Under the pieces are notes generated by a model, which was given only the letters and a program-made list of their open reading frames with translations, had not been told where the DNA came from and did no database searches. A stretch of DNA of 64,000 nucleotides from contig CM026390.1 in the NCBI GenBank assembly GCA_014843695.1, positions 92,120,531 through 92,184,530 on the forward strand, in the 5' to 3' direction. The position numbers and the translations under genes were made by a program. How positions within the stretch are numbered: the first letter of the stretch is position 1; every line of letters starts with the position of its first letter. This DNA is from Archivesica marissinica (lineage: Eukaryota; Mollusca; Bivalvia; Venerida; Vesicomyidae). Of the stretch, positions 47,168-58,962 are shown in pieces.

Positions 47168-47457
47168 ATAAAATATAATATTGAATATATAATATAATTA
47201 TATATAATTAAGGAACTACACAATGAGTATTAAGATATTATGAGCCGATGTTGTTGTTTCTCGGACACATTGTTTATATTATCCAATCAAGAGATATTTG
47301 GGTAAAATATTATACAACACGCTTCAGGAAAAGTTTGTAAAATAAACCTGATTAATTGTAACAAACTTAAAATGTGTAGTTAAAACAAATACCACAAATT
47401 TGAAAACTAGAACCTTCCATCACATCTGTTAATTCATAGATTATTATTGTTATTCAG
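47168..47457. other. Plain intron 9 end
   Basis: AT-rich. It ends in the acceptor ttattgttattcag. Confidence 0.4.
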
Positions 47458-47498
47458 AACCAGTAACAGGGAACCTGAAGTCACAATGGATACATCAG
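47458..47498 (+). CDS. KATNIP: KATNIP exon 10: 41-bp microexon
   Basis: The acceptor is ttgttattcag ending at 47457 and the donor is ATCAG/gtagga at 47499. It enters in phase 2 and leaves in phase 1, reading TSNREPEVTMDTS with its split codons. It is very short, but phase agrees with exons 9 and 11, the acceptor has a good T-rich tract and the donor fits. The 26-bp giant array starts at the first base of its donor. Confidence 0.75.
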
Positions 47499-49549
47499 GT
47501 AGGATGTTAGCTGTCTACTGTATGGTAGGATGTTAGCTATCTACTGTATGGTAGGATGTTAGCTATCTACTGTAGGGTAGGATGTTAGCTATCTACTGTA
47601 TGGTAGGATGTTAGCTATCTACTGTAGGGTAGGATGTTAGCTATCTACTGTAGGGTAGGATGTTAACTATATACTGTAGGGTAGGATGTTAGTTAGCTAT
47701 CTACTGTAGGGTAGGATGTTAGCTATCTACTGTATGGTAGGATGTTAGCTATCTACTGTAGGGTAGGATGTTAGCTATCTACTGTAGGGTAGGATGTTAG
47801 CTATCTACTGTATGGTAGGATGTTAGCTATCTACTGTAGGGTAGGATGTTAGCTATCTACTGTAGGTAGATGTTAGCTATCTACTGTATGGTAGGATGTT
47901 AGCTATCTACTGTAGGGTAGGATGTTAGCTATCTACTGTAGGGTAGGATGTTAACTATCTACTGTAGGGTAGGATGTTAGCTATCTACTGTAGGGTAGGA
48001 TGTTAGCTATCTACTGTAGGGTAGGATGTTAGCTATCTACTGTAGGGTAGGATGTTAGCTATCTACTGTAGGGTAGGATGTTAGCTATCTACTGTAGGGT
48101 AGGATGTTAGCTATCTACTGTAGGGTAGGATGTTAGCTATCTACTGTAGGGTAGGATGTTAGCTATCTACTGTAGGGTAGGATGTTAGCTATCTACTGTA
48201 GGGTAGGTTAGCTATCTACTGTAGGGTAGGATGTTGCTATCTACTGTAGGGTAGGATGTTACTATCTACTGAGGGTAGGATGTTAGCTATCTCATGTAGG
48301 GTAGGATGTTAGCTATCTACTGTAGGGTAGGATGTTAGCTATCTACTGTAGGGTAGGATGTTAGCTATCTACTGTAGGGTAGGATGTTAGCTATCTACTG
48401 TAGGGTAGGATGTTAGCTATCTACTGTAGGGTAGGATGTTAGCTATCTACTGTAGGGTAGGATGTTAGCTATCTACTGTAGGGTAGGATGTTAGCTATCT
48501 ACTGTAGGGTAGGATGTTAGCTATCTACTGTATGGTAGGATGTTAGCTATCTACTGTAGGGTAGGATGTTAGCTATCTACTGTAGGGTAGGATGTTAGCT
48601 ATCTCATGTAGGGTAGGATGTTAGCTATCTACTGTATGGTAGGATGTTAGCTATCAGCTATCTACTGTAGGGTAGGATGTTTGCTATCTACTGTAGGGTA
48701 GGATGTTAGCTATCTACTGTAGGGTAGGATGTTTGCTATCTACTGTAGGGTAGGATGTTAGCTATCTACTGGATGTTAGCTATCTACTGTAGGTAGGATG
48801 TTAGCTATCTACTGTAGGGTAGGATGTTAGCTATCTACTGTAGGGTAGGATGTTAGCTATCTACTGTATGGTAGGATGTTAGCTATCTACTGTAGGGTAG
48901 GATGTTAGCTATCTACTGTAGGGTAGGATGTTAGCTATCTACTGTAGGGTAGGATGTTAGCTATCTACTGTAGGGTAGGATGTTAGCTATCTACTGTAGG
49001 GTAGGATGTTAGGTATCTACTGTAGGGTAGGGTGTTAGCTATCTACTGTAGGGTAGGATGTTAGCTATCTACTGTAGGGTAGGATGTTAGCTATCTACTG
49101 TAAGGTAGGATGTTAGCTATCTACTGGATGTTAGCTATCTACTGTAGGGTAGGATGTTAGCTATCTACTGTAGGGTAGGATGTTAGCTATCTACTGTAGG
49201 GTAGGATGTTAGCTATCTACTGTAGGGTAGGATGTTAGCTATCTACTGTAGGATAGGATGTTAGCTAACTACTGTAGGGTAGGATGTTAGCTATCTTATG
49301 TAGGGTAGGATGTTAGCTATCTATTGGGGTAGGATGTTAGCTATCTATTGTAGGGTAGGATGTTAGCTATCTACTGTAGGGTAGGATGTTTGCTATCTTA
49401 TGTAGGGTAGGATGTTAGCTATCTACTGTAGGGTAGGATGTTAGCTATCTAATGTAGGGTAGGATGTTAGCTATCTATTGTAGGGTAGGATGTTCGCTAT
49501 CTACTGTAGAGTAGGATGTTAGCTATCTACTGTAGGGTAGGATGTTAGC
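47499..49549. repeat. 26-bp minisatellite starting at the exon 10 donor, left block (about 78 copies)
   Basis: Units read gtaggatgttagctatctac then tgtagg. Variants are tatgg, catg and short deletions. Every unit holds a donor-like gtagga and an acceptor-like ctgtag/g. It is split from the right block by a hAT-like element. Confidence 0.97.
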
Positions 49550-51069
49550 CAGGGCGTTCACTAGACTTTGAAAGCCAAGAGTCAATGACCCTTGAGGTCA
49601 AAATCTCAAGAGTCAAACGGGATTTTTCAAGAGTCAAACTGGATTTTTCAAGAGTCAATATGCATGTTGGTACTTTCCGTACAGATAACTTTTTCCCGAC
49701 CATATAATAACCTCTGGACCAAGGTGTGTCTTGGGTGCAACCAGTAATTTTGTTATCATAATTAGAGAAAACATTGACTAGTTTGCTGAGCTCTGCACCT
49801 GGGCTTAGAACCGTACACGTATTTAAGTTTCATGTTACGTTGTACATGTAGAGCATCGGATTTGGACTATAATGATCCGGGTTTGATACTGAGCAAGGCA
49901 CCTCACACAAAATCCTTAGTACTGGTTAACCACTCAGGTCGACTAATTCTGCCCAGGAAAGCATGTCTAGGTGGTTAAATGGTATGACATAAATGTATCA
50001 TACATACATACATACATACAACTTGTATAATTCTACATTGTATCGGTATTGCAAAGTCACCAAATGATCAAGAGTAGTTGGTTTCAACATGAACCTTCTG
50101 GGGTCCTGCATCCAGATTAGCCTTGACAAACCAATACAAATGTCGCTTATACAAAATACAATTTTTTAGCTGATCTGCATGTAATTTTATTTTTCATGAA
50201 ATTGGTACGAAACGGATCGAGTACGAAACGGACCGAGTACGGTTTCACGACATTGTAAAACATGAATTTCTTATATAAAGGGGACATATTCATTTCAATA
50301 TCTATGAATTTTAGCACATTTTTATGAATATGTAAGATGTATAATTAGTAGCATTTAAGAAATCAACTAAAATTCCGAGTTATTCTGGCAAATGAACGAT
50401 TTTTGATCAGCTGAAAATGTTAATTCATAATCTAAGATAACGATTTGAATACTCTGAATTACTATGAAAAGAAGTTATTTTCATAAAATATATTTAGTTA
50501 CAAATTGCAATAAATCATAAAAACTCGTAAATTAAATTGTTCTACAACGTTTTATCATTCACTGGCGTCGTGTGATAGCCCTTGCATCAGTAAATTCAAA
50601 ATGGACGCTCTTTTACGACGAGTCACCGAGTTCAAAACAAAATGCGGGTAGCTTATAGTTTGTTCCGGAAAATGATTTTAGTATCGACAATAAGATAAAA
50701 GCATGATCTTTTAATAAATATTCATTAAATCAGCAGAGAAGTCGTATGTTCATGTTAATTTGGCTCCAACTTTACGGGAATATATCTATGCGTATGGTTG
50801 TTGGCACATTTTACAGACATCTTCGTTCATTGGCCGAAGCCGGAGTTACGGCGTTTATTTTTAGACAGACTCCGCCCTCTCCGATCGCATTTGACAGGCA
50901 GATTAGGATAATTACACTGTTGAGAAAATGTTCGATGACGCTTGACCGCTTATCGTCCCGGGTCAAATTGACCCTCAACGCATTTTCACCAAGAGTCAAA
51001 CATGCGTCTTTACTGATTTTCATGCGTCAAAATCCGGGAGCTCGGGTCAAATGAACGCCCTGTGTTAGC
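49543..51069. mobile_element. 1.5-kb hAT-like non-autonomous element inserted in the 26-bp array
   Basis: The target copy tgttagc is at 49543-49549 and 51063-51069. The element (49550-51062) starts cagggcgttcac and ends gaacgccctg, complementary over about 12 bases. CAGGG termini with a 7-8 bp duplication are typical of hAT. Subterminal copies of caagagtcaa lie at both ends. The longest frame (50746-51054, 102 residues) shows no transposase motif. A SINE-E-like copy lies inside. Confidence 0.82.
49846..50030 (+). mobile_element. SINE-E inside the hAT-like element
   Basis: The tRNA-like head gtagagcatcggatttgga has a B-box-like ccgggtttgata. The middle aactaattctgcccaggaaagc-type segment shares ctgcccaggaaa with SINE-D, and the tail ends in catacatacatacata. 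A tail-only relative is at 19717. Confidence 0.65.
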
Positions 51070-54000
51070 TATCTCATGTAGGGTAGGATGTTAGCTATCT
51101 CATGTAGGGTAGGATGTTAGCTATCTCATGTAGGGTAGGATGTTAGCTATCTCATGTAGGGTAGGATGTTAGCTATCTACTGTATGGTAGGATGTTAGCT
51201 ATCTACTGTAGGGTAGGATGTTAGCTATCTACTGTAGGGTAGGATGTTAGCTATCTACTGTAGGGTAGGATGTTAGCTATCTACTGTAGGTAGGATGTTA
51301 GCTATCTACTGTATGGTAGGATGTTAGCTATCTACTGTAGGGTAGGATGTTAGCTATCTACTGTAGGGTAGGATGTTAGCTATCTACTGTAGGATATGAT
51401 GTTAGCTATCTACTGTAGGGTAGGATGTTAGCTATCTACTGTATGGTAGGATGTTAGCTATCTACTGTAGGGTAGGATGTTAGCTATCTACTGTAGGGTA
51501 GGATGTTAGCTATCTACTGTAGGATAGATGTTAGCTATCTACTGGATGTTAGCTATCTACTGTATGGTAGGATGTTAGCTATCTACTGTATGGTAGGATG
51601 TTAGCTATCTACTGTAGGGTAGGATGTTAGCTATCTACTGTAGGGTAGGATGTTAGCTATCTACTGTAGGATATGATGTTAGCTATCTACTGTAGGGTAG
51701 GATGTTAGCTAACTACTGTAGGGTAGGGTGTTAGCTATCTAGTGTAGGGTAGGATGTTAGCTATCTACTGTAGGATAGGATGTTAGCTATCTCATGTAGG
51801 GTAGGATGTTAGCTATCTACTAAGGATGTTAGCTATCTACTGTAGGGTAGGATGTTAGCTATCTACTGTAGGGTAGGATGTTAGCTATCTACTGTAGGGT
51901 AGGATGTTAGCTATCTACTGTATGGTAGGATGTTAGCTATCTCATGTAGGGTAGGATGTTAGCTATCTCATGTAGGGTAGGATGTTAGCTATCTACTGTA
52001 TGGTAGGATGTTAGCTATCTACTGTAGGGTAGGATGTTAGCTATCTACTGTAGGGTAGGATGTTAGCTATCTACTGTAGGGTAGGATGTTAGCTAACTAC
52101 TGTAGGGTAGGATGTTAGCTATCTACTGTAGGATAGGATGTTAGCTAACTACTGTAGGGTAGGGTGTTAGCTATCTAGTGTAGGGTAGGATGTTAGCTAT
52201 CTACTGTAGGATAGGATGTTAGCTATCTCATGTAGGGTAGGATGTTAGCTATCTCATGTAGGGTAGGATGTTAGCTATCTCATGTAGGGTAGGATGTTAG
52301 CTATCTCATGTAGGGTAGGATGTTAGCTATCTACTGTAGGGTAGGATGTTAGCTATCTACTGTAGGGTAGGATGTTAGCTATCTACTGTAGGGTAGGATG
52401 TTAGCTATCTACTGTAGGGTAGGATGTTAGCTATCTACTGTAGGGTAGGATGTTAGCTATCTACTGTAGGGTAGGATGTTAGCTATCTACTGTAGGGTAG
52501 GATGTTAGCTATCTACTGTAGGTAGGATGTTAGCTATCTACTGTAGGGTAGGATGTTAGCTATCTACTGTAGGGTAGGATGTTAGCTATCTACTGTAGGT
52601 AGGATGTTAGCTATCTAGTGTAGGGTAGGATGTTAGCTATCTACTGTAGGATAGGATGTTAGCTATCTCATGTAGGGTAGGATGTTAGCTATCTCATGTA
52701 GGGTAGGATGTTAGCTATCTCATGTAGGGTAGGATGTTAGCTATCTAATGTAGGGTAGGATGTTAGCTATCTACTGTATGGTAGGATGTTAGCTATCTAC
52801 TGTAGGGTAGGATGTTAGCTATCTACTGTAGGGTAGGATGTTAGCTATCTACTGTAGGGTAGGATGTTAGCTAACTACTGTAGGGTAGGATGTTAGCTAT
52901 CTACTGTAGGATAGGATGTTAGCTAACTACTGTAGGGTAGGATGTTAGCTATCTACTGTAGGGTAGGATGTTAGCTATCTACTGTAGGATAGGATGTTAG
53001 CTATCTAATGTAGGGTAGGATGTTAGCTATCTCATGTAGGGTAGGATGTTAGCTATCTCATGTAGGGTAGGATGTTAGCTATCTACTGTAGGGTAGGATG
53101 TTAGCTATCTACTGTAGGGTAGGATGTTAGCTATCTACTGTAGGGTAGGATGTTAGCTATCTACTGTAGGGTAGGATGTTAGCTATCTACTGTAGGGTAG
53201 GTGTTAGCTATCTACTGTAGGGTAGGATGTGCTATCTACTGTATGGTGTTCTATCTCATGTAGGGTAGGATGTTAGCTATCTCATGTAGGGTAGGATGTT
53301 AGCTATCTACTGTAGGATAGGATGTTAGCTATCTCATGTAGGGTAGGATGTTAGCTATCTAATGTAGGGTAGGATGTTAGCTATCTACTGTAGGGTAGGG
53401 TGTTAGCTATCTACTGTAGGGTAGGATGTTTGCTATCTACTGTATGGTAGGATGTTAGCTATCTCATGTAGGGTAGGATGTTAGCTATCTACTGTAGGGT
53501 AGGATGTTAGCTATCTACTGTAGGGTAGGATGTTAGCTATCTACTGTATGGTAGGATGTTAGCTATCTACTGTAGGGTAGGATGTTAGCTATCTACTGTA
53601 GGGTAGGATGTTAGCTATCTACTGTAGGGTAGGATGTTAGCTATCTACTGTAGGGTAGGATGTTAGCTATCTACTGTAGGGTAGGATGTTAGCTATCTAC
53701 TGTAGGGTAGGATGTTAGCTATCTACTGTATGGTAGGATGTTAGCTATCTACTGTAGGGTAGGATGTTAGCTATCTACTGTAGGGTAGGATGTTAGCTAT
53801 CTACTGTAGGGTAGGATGTTAGCTATCTACTGTAGGGTAGGGTGTTAGCTATCTCATGTAGGGTAGGATGTTTGCTATCTACTGTATGGTAGGATGTTAG
53901 CTATCTCATGTAGGGTAGGATGTTAGCTATCTCATGTAGGGTAGGATGTTAGCTATCTACTGTATGGTAGGATGTTAGCTATCTACTGTAGGGTAGGATG

Positions 54001-54152
54001 TTAGCTATCTACTGTAGGGTAGGATGTTAGCTATCTACTGTAGGGTAGGATATTAGCTATCTACTGTATGGTAGGGTGTTAGCTATCTACTGTAGGGTAG
54101 GATGTTAGCTATCTACTGTAGGGTAGGGTGTTAGCTATCTACTGTAGGGTAG
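51063..54152. repeat. 26-bp minisatellite, right block (about 118 copies)
   Basis: Same unit as 47499-49549, with more of the ctcatg variant and higher-order groups: the series with gctaactactg and ctagtgtagg recurs at about 51700, 52090, 52150 and 52870. It ends abruptly where a different array begins. Confidence 0.97.
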
Positions 54153-55965
54153 TAAGTCTGTCTGAGGGTGTCTGTACCTCCCAAGTATGTCTGAGGGTGT
54201 CTGTACCCCCCCAAGGCTATACCTCCCAAGTATGTCTGATGGAGTCTGTACCTCCCATGTCTGTCTGAGGGAGTCTGTACCTCCCAAGTCTGTATGAGGG
54301 AGTATGTATCCCCCCAAGGCTATACCTCCCAAGTATGTCTGAGGGAGTCTGTACCCCCCAAGGCTGTATGAGGGAGTCTGTATGAGGGAGTCTGTACCTC
54401 CCAAGTCTGTATGAGGGAGTCTGTACCTCCCATGTCTGTATGAGGGAGGCTGTACCTCCCAAGTCTGTATGAGGGAGGCTGTACCTCCCATGTCTGTCTG
54501 AGGGAATCTGTACCTCCCAAGTCTGTATGAGGGAGTATGTCTGAGGGAGTCTGTACCTCCCAAGTATGTCTGAGGGAGTCTGTACCTCCTCAAGGCTGTA
54601 CCTCCCAAGTCTGTATGAGGGAGTCTGTACCTCCCCAAGTCTGTACCTCCCAAGTCTGTATGAGGGAGTCTGTACCTCCCCAAGGCTGTACCTCCCATGT
54701 CTGTCTGAGGGAATCTGTACCTCCCAAGTCTGTATGAGGGAGTCTGTACCTCCCAAGTCTGTATGAGGGAGTATGTCTGAGGGAGTCTGTACCCCCCAAG
54801 GCTGTATGAGGGAGTCTGTACCTCCCAAGTATGTCTGAGGGAGTCTGTACCTCCCCAAGGCTGTACCTCCCATGTCTGTCTGAGGGAGTCTGTACCTCCC
54901 CAAGGCTGTACCTCCCATGTCTGTCTGAGGGAATCTGTACCTCCCAAGTCTGTATGAGGGAGTATGTCTGAGAGAGTCTACCTCCCAAGTATGTCTGAGG
55001 GTGTCTGTACCCCCCAAGGCTGTACCTCCCAAGTCTGTCTGAGGGTGTCTGTACCCCCCCCCCAAGGCTGTACCTCCCAAGTCTGTCTGAGGGTGTCTGT
55101 ACCCCCCAAGGCTGTACCTCCCAAGTCTGTATGAGGGAGGCTGTACCTCCGGAGGCTGTACCTCCCAAGTATGTCTGAGGGAGTCTGTACCCCCCAAGGC
55201 TATACCTCCCATGTCTGTCTGAGGGTGTCTGTACCCCCAAGGCTGTACCTCCCAAGTCTGTCTGAGGGTGTCTGTACCCCCACAAGGCTATGCCTCCCAT
55301 GTCTGTCTGAGGGTGTCTGTACCCCCCAAGGCTGTACCTCCCAAGTCTGTCTGAGGGTGTCTGTACCCACCCAAGGCTATACCTCCCAAGTCTGTATGAG
55401 GGAGTCTGCACCCCCCCATGTCTGTCTGAGGGAGTCTGTACCCCCCCAAGGCTATACCTCCCAAGTCTGTATGAGGGAGTCTGTACCTCCAAGTATGTCT
55501 GAGGGAGTCTGTACCTCCCAAGTTGTCTGAGGGAGTCTGTCCCAAGGCTAACTCCCAAGTCTGTATGAGGGAGTCTGTACCTCCCAAGTCTGTCTGAGGG
55601 AGTCTGTACCTCCCCAAGGCTGTACCTCCCAAGGCTATACCTCCCAGTTGTATGAGGGAGTCTGTACCTCCCCAAGGCTATACCTCCCAAGTCTGTCTGA
55701 GGGAGTCTGTACCTCCCAAGTCAGTCTGAGGGAGTCTGTACCTCCCCAAGGCTATACCTCCCAAGTCTGTCTGAGGGAGTCTGTACCTCCCAAGTCTGTC
55801 TGAGGGAGTCTGTACCTCCCCAAGGCTGTACCTCCCAAGTCTGTATGAGGGAGTCTGTACCTCCCCAAGGCTATACCTCCCATGTCTGTCTGAGGGAGTC
55901 TGTACCTCCCAAGTCTGTATGAGGGAGTCTGCACCTCCCAAGTATGTCTGAGGGAGTCTGCACCC
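54153..55965. repeat. Irregular minisatellite of about 29- and 44-bp units
   Basis: Units mix gtctgtctgagggagtctgt + acctcccaa with an extended form adding ccccaaggctgtacctccca. Long open frames on the minus strand (up to 366 residues) and several on the plus strand are artefacts: they begin in different places and encode only the repeat. It ends 77 bases before exon 11. Confidence 0.94.
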
Positions 55966-56042
55966 CTGAAATCCCCTTCTAGCTCCAGCCTTTTCTCCTA
56001 TCTCTGTTAAACTGCGTATTAATTAAGTAAATAATTTGTCAG

Positions 56043-56183
56043 GAGACCGCACCCCCATGGAGAGGATACAGAAGAATCGTTCCAAGTGGCGGGAAAACAC
56101 AAGTATGAACCTAGAGGAATCGTGGGGATCACTATCACAGTTCAATAAGTGTCAAAGAGGACGTCTCTCCCTAGATATGGATG
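56043..56183 (+). CDS. KATNIP: KATNIP exon 11: conserved segment before second DUF4457-like module
   Basis: The acceptor is taatttgtcag ending at 56042 and the donor is GATG/gtacgt at 56184. The exon is 141 bases, phase 1 in and out. The peptide reads GDRTPMERIQKNRSKWRENT, SMNLEESWGSLSQFNKCQRG and RLSLDMDG. The ESWGSLS...GRLS stretch is rich in aromatic and glycine residues and is unlike the low-complexity linker, so it is probably under constraint. I regard it as one of the clearer KATNIP marks in the window (recognition from memory; no alignment run). Confidence 0.83.
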
Positions 56184-56263
56184 GTACGTAATTGCTTTGC
56201 CCAATTTTAGCTCAACTATTCGAGAAATTTGTAGAAACATGGCTCTTTATATGCTATGAGTAG

Positions 56264-56567
56264 CATTTGGATCTACCTCACGCAAGCTGGATCTACCTCA
56301 TACAAGCTGGATCTACCTCATGTAAGCTGGATCTACCTTACACAAGCTGGATCTACCTCACGCAAGCTGGATCTACCTCATGTAAGCTGGATCTACCTCA
56401 CGCAAGCTGGATCTACCTCATGTAAGCTGGATCTACCTTACACAAGCTGGATCTACCTCACGCAAGCTGGATCTACCTCATACAAGCTGGATCTACCTCA
56501 CGCAAGCTGGATCTACCTTACACAAGCTGGATCTACCTCACGCAAGCTGGATATACCTCATACAAGC
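56264..56567. repeat. 20-bp minisatellite in intron 11, 15 copies
   Basis: Units read gctggatctacctcacgcaa with variants cctcatacaa, ccttacacaa and cctcatgtaa. It starts 80 bases after the exon 11 donor. The 147-residue frame over it is an artefact. Confidence 0.95.
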
Positions 56568-56691
56568 CATCAATGTTCTCTCGTATTCTCGTTATTATGT
56601 TCATTGTTGGTGGACGGTCCCATGTTGCATGTTATTGTATGTCTGTTAGTGGAAGGTACTCTACCTGATACATGTGACATCATTGAACAGC

Positions 56692-56971
56692 ATGTATAGC
56701 AGGGATCATTCTAGAGGGCGATGTGGGCGAAATTGTCGACTTCGCCCTCTGGGCTTTGGTTTTTACGATTTTCAAACAAAATGTTGTCTAGTAAGATACA
56801 CTGGGCCCATTATAAAGCACTCCTTCTATTCAAATGTTGTATTTAATGGTTGTACTGTGGATTTTAACCCTATTTTGCAAAAGTATATTAAAGAACACCA
56901 TTTAAGGAAGCGATCACGCGCTTTCTCACTTCTCCCAAAAATTCTGACCTAGAATGAACCCTGATGTATAG
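56692..56971 (+). mobile_element. 264-bp hAT-like MITE, intact with 8-bp target duplication
   Basis: atgtatag at 56692-56699 is repeated at 56964-56971. The element (56700-56963) starts cagggatcattctag and ends ctagaatgaaccctg, inverted with one mismatch. This is the best-preserved copy of the family also seen at 17375 and split at 11371/13118. Confidence 0.9.
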
Positions 56972-57008
56972 TATAGAATCTATAATGCATGTTGTCATGT
57001 GTAATTAC

Positions 57009-57295
57009 GTTTATTTATCGTCGCTACCGGTTACCCATATGAGCACCGCCTCATGAAGAGATTAGTCATTTTAGATGTTGGAGGATAGTGCAATGATACA
57101 GACAGAGACCCATTCCAGAGTCTCCTCTTTTACATACACGGTGTACAGTACCGACACGAGACCTCGGTTTAAAGTCCCATCTGAAAAATAAGTGAAAGAC
57201 TATTAATTTTATTAGGGTCAGACAGGGCATTGAACCTGCGATCCCTGGATTACCAGTCCAGCCTGTTACCACTGGACTACAGATCTGTCTGCATG
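57009..57295 (-). mobile_element. SINE-A, full length, minus strand
   Basis: It is the complement of SINE-A: acgtttatttatcgtcgcta (tail), gtgcaatgatacagacagag, cctcggtttaaagtcccatc, gcgatccctggattaccagt (anticodon and T-arm side) and ggactacagatctgtctg (head). Confidence 0.88.
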
Positions 57296-57610
57296 GTGTC
57301 AAATTACTACCCTTGTTTATAATGCAAATTGTGTGCTGTATGTACCAATCAGAGCTGAGGTCAAGGTCACACTTTGTGGGATACCTTCTTCAAGCAATAT
57401 AACCAGATTGATTTTGATCAAACAACACAAGATGATAATAATTATGTTATATGTACCATTCAGATATGTGTCACACAGGTCAATGTCACAGTTTAAATGC
57501 CAATTCAAACAAATGTTTTAATGTCGTTTCTCATAAATATTTGGATGTGTACAATATTCAGGTGTAACACAAAAGTAAGTTATATGTATTAGCAAATTGC
57601 ACAAATTTGT
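57296..57610. other. Plain intron spacer
   Basis: Unique AT-rich sequence with frames of about 60 residues. No supported feature. Confidence 0.35.
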
Positions 57611-58053
57611 TTAGCTTCATGAGACCAATTGTTGTAGATTGACATGATTCATGAGACCAGTTGTTGTAGATAGACATGATTCATGAGACCAGTTGTTGTA
57701 GATAGACATGCTTCATGAGACCAGTTGTTGTAGATAGACATGATTCATGAGACCAGTTGTTGTAGATAGACATGATTCATGAGACCAGTTGTAGATAGAC
57801 ATGATTCATGAGACCAGTTGTTGTAGATAGACATGATTCATGAGACCAGTTGTTGTAGATAGACATGCTTCATGAGACCAGTTGTTGTAGATAGACATGA
57901 TTCATGAGACCAGTTGTTGTAGATAGACATGAATCATGAGACCAGTTGTTGTAGATAGACATGATTCATGAGACCAGTTGTTGTAGATAGACATGCTTCA
58001 TGAGACCAGTTGTTGTAGATAGACATGAATCATGAGACCAGTTGTTGTAGATA
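57611..58053. repeat. 32-bp minisatellite, about 14 copies
   Basis: Units contain catgagaccagttgttgtag and atagacatgatt. Variants are gctt, gaat and one unit lacking ttg. Confidence 0.95.
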
Positions 58054-58104
58054 GACTTTCAAGTTCTGTCAAGAACCCACTTGTGGTACGAGATATACTT
58101 AAGA

Positions 58105-58640
58105 AATAAGTTTGTCGTTCTTATGCGTAGAAATATATCACTCAGGCCTTCGGCCTTCGTGATTTATTTCTACGCATACAAACTTCAAACTCAGGTTATT
58201 CTGCGATATACCACGGTTGATACTTATTATTTCGATTCTAACACGTCTTACTTCTAATAATTTTAAAGAAGTATTTTCTTCAAACGCAGCTGCATTTGGC
58301 TTTCGAAATTTCCTCCCGCGTAAGGGGTGATGTTATTTTTTTATGGAAAATATCAATCTAGTGCATAAATGAACAAAAGTTGTAACTGATCAATAATTAT
58401 ATTTATTTTGTCAAATAAAACTGTACAGAATAGTAACTGAAACGTTACTTAACAGAAAAACAAGACTGACAAGAGATTATCTGATTCTAAAAATAGCTCA
58501 CTTCCGTGAATTCTCACGGTATTTTTTACAAACATCACGTGACTTTCATTCATAAAACTTTACACGCACTGTATAAATGGAATAGCCAAAACACGGTGCG
58601 CGTGCAGCATAGTTCAAGGTAGGTATATCGCAGAATAACC
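58105..58640. mobile_element. Hairpin and inverted-repeat element upstream of exon 12
   Basis: atgcgtagaaatatatcac (58119-58137) pairs with gtgatttatttctacgcat (58159-58177) around a caggccttcggcct loop. A second inverted pair, ggttattctgcgatatacc at 58194-58212 and ggtatatcgcagaataacc at 58622-58640, is perfect over 19 bases and encloses about 410 bases. It looks like one or two non-autonomous DNA elements. No target duplication was found and the class is unknown. Confidence 0.65.
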
Positions 58641-58731
58641 CGACTTAGATTTTACTCTACAAGTATGTATGTTATTAGCTGGGTCGTGTTAGAATTATGT
58701 ATACAGAGAGTTGTATGTGTTGTTGATACAG

Positions 58732-58849
58732 ATGATGTCCTAGATGAGTACATTAACAAAGCTGCCAAGCTTGCTGGACTACCAAGCGAACCTGCCATCC
58801 CCGAGGAGGGAAACACAACCGAACTGCCTATCAATATGAGTATTGACTC
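58732..58849 (+). CDS. KATNIP: KATNIP exon 12
   Basis: The acceptor is tgttgttgatacag ending at 58731 and the donor is GACTC/gtacgt at 58850. The exon is 118 bases, entering in phase 1 and leaving in phase 2. The peptide reads DDVLDEYINKAAKLAGLPSE, PAIPEEGNTTELPINMSIDS. The acidic start and the AAKLAGLP helix lead toward the second DUF4457-like module. The intron to exon 13 is only 113 bases and the only one free of repeats. Confidence 0.85.
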
Positions 58850-58962
58850 GTACGTATAAATCTTTAGATCTTCTTTTCCCCTCACAAAGAAAAAGAAATG
58901 ACAAATTAGAGTTACATTCTATCACAGGTTTGTGTACTTTGAAAATGTTTGTCTATTTTTAG

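Noticed and set aside
50746..51054. 102-residue frame in the hAT-like element as a transposase remnant
   Set aside because: No hAT dimerisation or zinc-finger motif is visible, and it overlaps the inverted terminal region.
54135..55941. Minus-strand frames up to 366 residues (LGRYSLGGVQTPSDR repeats)
   Set aside because: Irregular minisatellite. Several overlapping frames encode the same repeat with no other sequence.
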